Part shown: one piece after another, positions 61,494-64,000 of the stretch
How the letters are laid out: the number at the start of each line of letters is the position of its first letter
How positions within the stretch are numbered: the first letter of the stretch is position 1
NCBI GenBank assembly: GCA_965232015.1
Contig: OZ246946.1
Coordinates: 3,782,001 to 3,846,000 of the forward strand
Direction of reading: 5' to 3'
Source of the DNA: JAJEAO01 sp963667635
Lineage (GTDB): Bacteria; Acidobacteriota; Vicinamibacteria; Marinacidobacterales; Marinacidobacteraceae
DNA: 64,000 nt
Translations under genes and position numbers: made by a program
The notes under the pieces: generated by a model
What the model was told of the DNA's origin: nothing
Databases searched by the model: none
What the model saw: the letters and a program-made list of their open reading frames with translations, nothing else

Positions 61494-64000
61494 ATGGCGT
61501 CCACGGTCTCGGTGCCGTCCTCCCTCGAAACCCTCGAGAACGGCCTTCGGGTCCTGTTCCACGAAGACCGGCGGCTCCCGGTCGTCCACGTGGCGCTGTG
61601 GTACCATGTCGGCTCCGCCAACGAGCGCCCGTGGCGCACCGGGTTCGCGCACCTGTTCGAGCACCTCATGTTCGAGGGCTCGCGGCACAACAACCGCCAC
61701 TTCATCCGGCTCATGGAGAAGGCGGGCGCCAGCCTGGCGGCCGGGGGCGTGAACGGGACCACCAGCCACGACCGCACGAACTACTACGAGACGGTGCCGC
61801 GGGAGGCCCTCGGTCTGGTCCTGTGGGCCGAGTCGGACCGGATGGCCTACCTCCTTGATGTGCTCGACCAGTCGCGGCTGGACACCCAGCGCGAGGTGGT
61901 CCGGAACGAGCGTTTCCAGCGCATGGACAACGTCCCCTACGGGACCGCGTGGGAGATCCTGTTCCGGACGCTGTTCCCGGCGGGACACCCCTACTCGTGG
62001 GACGTGATCGGGGACATGGGGCAGCTCGCCGCCTCCGATCTGGGGGAGGTTCACGACTTCTTCCGCACCTGGTACGTCCCCAACAACGCCGTGCTGGTGG
62101 TGGCGGGCGACTTCCGGCGGCGGCGCGCCCGGGAGCTGGTGCGGCGCTATTTCGGCCCGATCCCGCCGGGGCCGACGCCGGGTCGGCCCGAGTTCCCTCG
62201 CGTGCGGCTCCCGGAGACCCGCCGGATCGCGGTGCCCGAAGCGGTGCCGCAGGCGCGTCTCTACGCCGCCTGGCCCACGCCGCCCTTTTTCGATCCGGAC
62301 GAGGCGCCCCTCGACATGCTGGCCAACATCCTCTCGGACGGACTGAACTCGCGGCTCTACCGCCGGATGGTGCACGAGGACCGCACCGCGTCGAACGTCT
62401 CCGCGTTCCACCACGCGCTGACCGGGGCCGGAATCGCGGGCGTCGTGGCCACCGCCCGGCCCGATGTCCCTCTCGAGCGTCTCCGCGCCGCCATGGACGA
62501 GGAGATCGCCCGGATGGTCGAGACGGGACCCACCGACGACGAGCTGGCTCGAGTCAAGGCGAGTGCGCAGGTGGCGTTTCTCGCCGCACTGGAGCGGCTC
62601 GCCACCAAGGCGGATCTTCTCGCCCGCTACACGACCTTCCTCGGTGACCCCGACCGGCTGGGCGAGGATTGGGTGAGGTTCCGCCGCGTCTCTTCGGACG
62701 ACGTGCGCCGGGTGGCGCGCGAGTACCTGCTCGCGCCCCGCATCGAGCTCCTCTACGGCGCCGTCTCTCCCGGCAGGGGTCCGGTGGAGGACGGCGAGCC
62801 GCCCCCGGCCGCTCCCGTCGTCGGGCCGGATGCATGGTCGGACCCCGCCGCTGGTCCCGGGCCCGAGCCGGCGACGCTCCCCCCGGAACCCGACCGCGAG
62901 CGGCCGCCGCGGCGGGGCAGGGCGCCGAAGTTCGCCCCCGAGCTCCCGGAGATCCGCGAACTCCGCAGCGGGATGCGGCTCCACCTGCTGCCCCGCCGCG
63001 ATCTACCCCACTTCGTGGCCGGGCTCAGCATCCCGGGCGGCAAGGCGGAGGAGCCGCGCCGGCTCGCGGGGCTCGCCGGGATCACCGCGGCGATGATGTC
63101 GCGGGGCACGACCTCCCGCACCGCCCGCGAGTTCGAGGCGGAGGCCGACCGCGCCGGCGCGGCCGTTCGCGCCACCGCCGGACCGGACTGGTTCGGGGTC
63201 CACTGGTCGGGCCTCACCGAACACACGGCGAAGTCCTTCGAACTCGCCGCCGACCTCCTCCGCAACCCGGCCTTTCCTGAGCCGGAGCTCGCCCGGATGG
63301 TCCCGGTTCGGCTCGACGGGCTGAAGCAGGCGCGCGCCAACCCGACCGGAGTGGCGGGGCGCATCGTGGGGCGCAGCGTCTTCTCGGACGACCATCCCTA
63401 CGGCTGGCGGGGCGACGAGGAGACGCTCCCCCGCATCACCACCGACGATCTCACCCGCTTCCACCGCGCCCGGTTCGCCGCGCCCGATGGAGCGGAGCGG
63501 CCGTTCTTCGTGGCTTGCGGCGACTTCGACCCGGACGAGGTCGAGGCCGCCTTCGAACGGGTCTTCGGCGGGTGGTGCGCGGAACCGGGCGACACCCGCG
63601 CCGACGTGCCCGCCCCGCGCCCGGTGGAGTCGGGCGTACTGCTCCACGCCATGGAGCAGCCGGGTCCGCAGGCGGTCGTCACCTGGCGCCGTCCCGGGCC
63701 CCCGCGCGGGTTCCCGGGCCGCTACGCCCTCCGGCTCGCGCTCACCGTGCTCGGCGGCGGCTTTTCCAGCCGGCTGAACCTCAACCTCCGGGAGCGCATG
63801 GGCGCCACCTACGGCGCGTTCGCGGGCTGGCGGCGGCTGGCCCGGGGCTCGATGTTCACGGCGTCCGCCTCGCTGAATCTGGACCGCGCCGGCGAGGGGA
63901 TCCGGGAGTTGCTCGCCGAGGTGGAGGCCCTCGCCTCCGGTCGCCGCCCGGTCCGGGTGGGTGAACTGCGCCAGGCGAAGCAGTCGCTCATCCGCGGCTA
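61494..64000 (+). CDS. M16-family zinc metalloprotease, cut by window end
   Basis: The frame is open from GTG 61437 to the window end; ATG 61494 is given as start, but the GTG 10 bases after the TATATT box is a real alternative. The first M16 domain has the inverted zinc motif HLFEH (53-57, in FAHLFEHLMFEG) and the third ligand Glu 134 (QREVVRNERFQRMDN), so it should be active. The second domain (from about residue 480, RELRSGMRLHLLPRRDLPHF) has no such motif and ends RLNLNLRERMGATYGAFAGW, as in the inactive half of processing-peptidase-like enzymes. At least 835 residues. No signal peptide is seen. Confidence 0.93.
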   Translation, partial: MASTVSVPSSLETLENGLRVLFHEDRRLPVVHVALWYHVGSANERPWRTGFAHLFEHLMFEGSRHNNRHFIRLMEKAGASLAAGGVNGTTSHDRTNYYETVPREALGLVLWAESDRMAYLLDVLDQSRLDTQREVVRNERFQRMDNVPYGTAWEILFRTLFPAGHPYSWDVIGDMGQLAASDLGEVHDFFRTWYVPNNAVLVVAGDFRRRRARELVRRYFGPIPPGPTPGRPEFPRVRLPETRRIAVPEAVPQARLYAAWPTPPFFDPDEAPLDMLANILSDGLNSRLYRRMVHEDRTASNVSAFHHALTGAGIAGVVATARPDVPLERLRAAMDEEIARMVETGPTDDELARVKASAQVAFLAALERLATKADLLARYTTFLGDPDRLGEDWVRFRRVSSDDVRRVAREYLLAPRIELLYGAVSPGRGPVEDGEPPPAAPVVGPDAWSDPAAGPGPEPATLPPEPDRERPPRRGRAPKFAPELPEIRELRSGMRLHLLPRRDLPHFVAGLSIPGGKAEEPRRLAGLAGITAAMMSRGTTSRTAREFEAEADRAGAAVRATAGPDWFGVHWSGLTEHTAKSFELAADLLRNPAFPEPELARMVPVRLDGLKQARANPTGVAGRIVGRSVFSDDHPYGWRGDEETLPRITTDDLTRFHRARFAAPDGAERPFFVACGDFDPDEVEAAFERVFGGWCAEPGDTRADVPAPRPVESGVLLHAMEQPGPQAVVTWRRPGPPRGFPGRYALRLALTVLGGGFSSRLNLNLRERMGATYGAFAGWRRLARGSMFTASASLNLDRAGEGIRELLAEVEALASGRRPVRVGELRQAKQSLIRG

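Overview
The window is 64 kb of very GC-rich bacterial chromosome (about 70% or more by eye). Genes are tightly packed, and many neighbours overlap by the 4 bases GTGA or ATGA. The gene content (uvrA, uvrC, trpS, scpA/scpB, dtd, cmk, glcDEF, many periplasmic amidohydrolases and lipoproteins, an SSS symporter with a 45-residue membrane partner, a 928-residue LmbE-like protein, a YpdA-type reductase) suggests a Gram-negative, double-membraned heterotroph of the Gemmatimonadota or Acidobacteriota kind, probably a metagenome-assembled genome. This placement is an inference: no rRNA or other phylogenetic marker RNA was seen.

Layout. 1-2.9 kb is an accessory island of clearly lower GC: the tail of an IS1595-type transposase, an EcoRI-type adenine methyltransferase, a DUF262/GmrSD-HNH protein and a small coupled ORF. 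It abuts a remnant of a clan AA aspartic protease. 3.1-8.8 kb (minus strand) holds a DASS anion transporter, an Orc1/Cdc6-like ATPase and a large secreted LmbE/PIG-L protein. 8.9-12.6 kb is a transport operon: small membrane protein, SSS symporter, ClC channel with CBS domains. 12.9-20.8 kb is mixed: an AAA-ATPase/PD-(D/E)XK protein, dtd, a DsbA-like lipoprotein, a PPOX-fold flavoprotein, an amidohydrolase lipoprotein, a VapBC pair, an SDR whose 5' end carries a 42-bp triplication, and a YjbQ protein. 20.9-24.9 kb is glcDEF (glycolate oxidase). 25-28.3 kb has a degenerate DUF4143-type ATPase, a type II asparaginase and a quinone reductase.

28.5-34.5 kb is housekeeping: uvrC, trpS, scpA, scpB and an rluB-cmk fusion. 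34.6-37.1 kb has a cupin, a DUF2090 aldolase-like protein and an NTF2-like lipoprotein. 37.3-42.8 kb is the most striking part: an AAA_14/DUF4143 ATPase translationally coupled to a 1,344-residue NACHT-type NTPase with a C-terminal PD-(D/E)XK-like nuclease. The operon is bracketed by an exact 17-bp direct repeat, which makes it a candidate mobile defence module. 42.8-49.1 kb has a hendecad coiled-coil membrane protein, an ureidoglycolate-lyase-like protein, a YfcC-type carrier, a strongly structured intergenic region, uvrA and a rhomboid protease. 49.4-57.1 kb has an amidohydrolase pair, a serine hydrolase, a polyprenyl-phosphate-sugar synthase/GtrA fusion and a TMTC-like TPR membrane protein. 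57.1-64 kb has a small basic protein, a minus-strand operon (D-aminoacylase-like, YpdA-like, double cyclophilin) and a divergent M16 protease that runs off the window.

Two genome-wide patterns stand out. A dispersed palindromic repeat family built on TATGGAGCGCC plus a variable inner palindrome lies between genes at least eight times. Several genes also have a TAnnnT box only 6-13 bases before the start codon and no Shine-Dalgarno sequence, suggesting leaderless or short-leader transcripts. I saw no CRISPR array, tRNA or rRNA.
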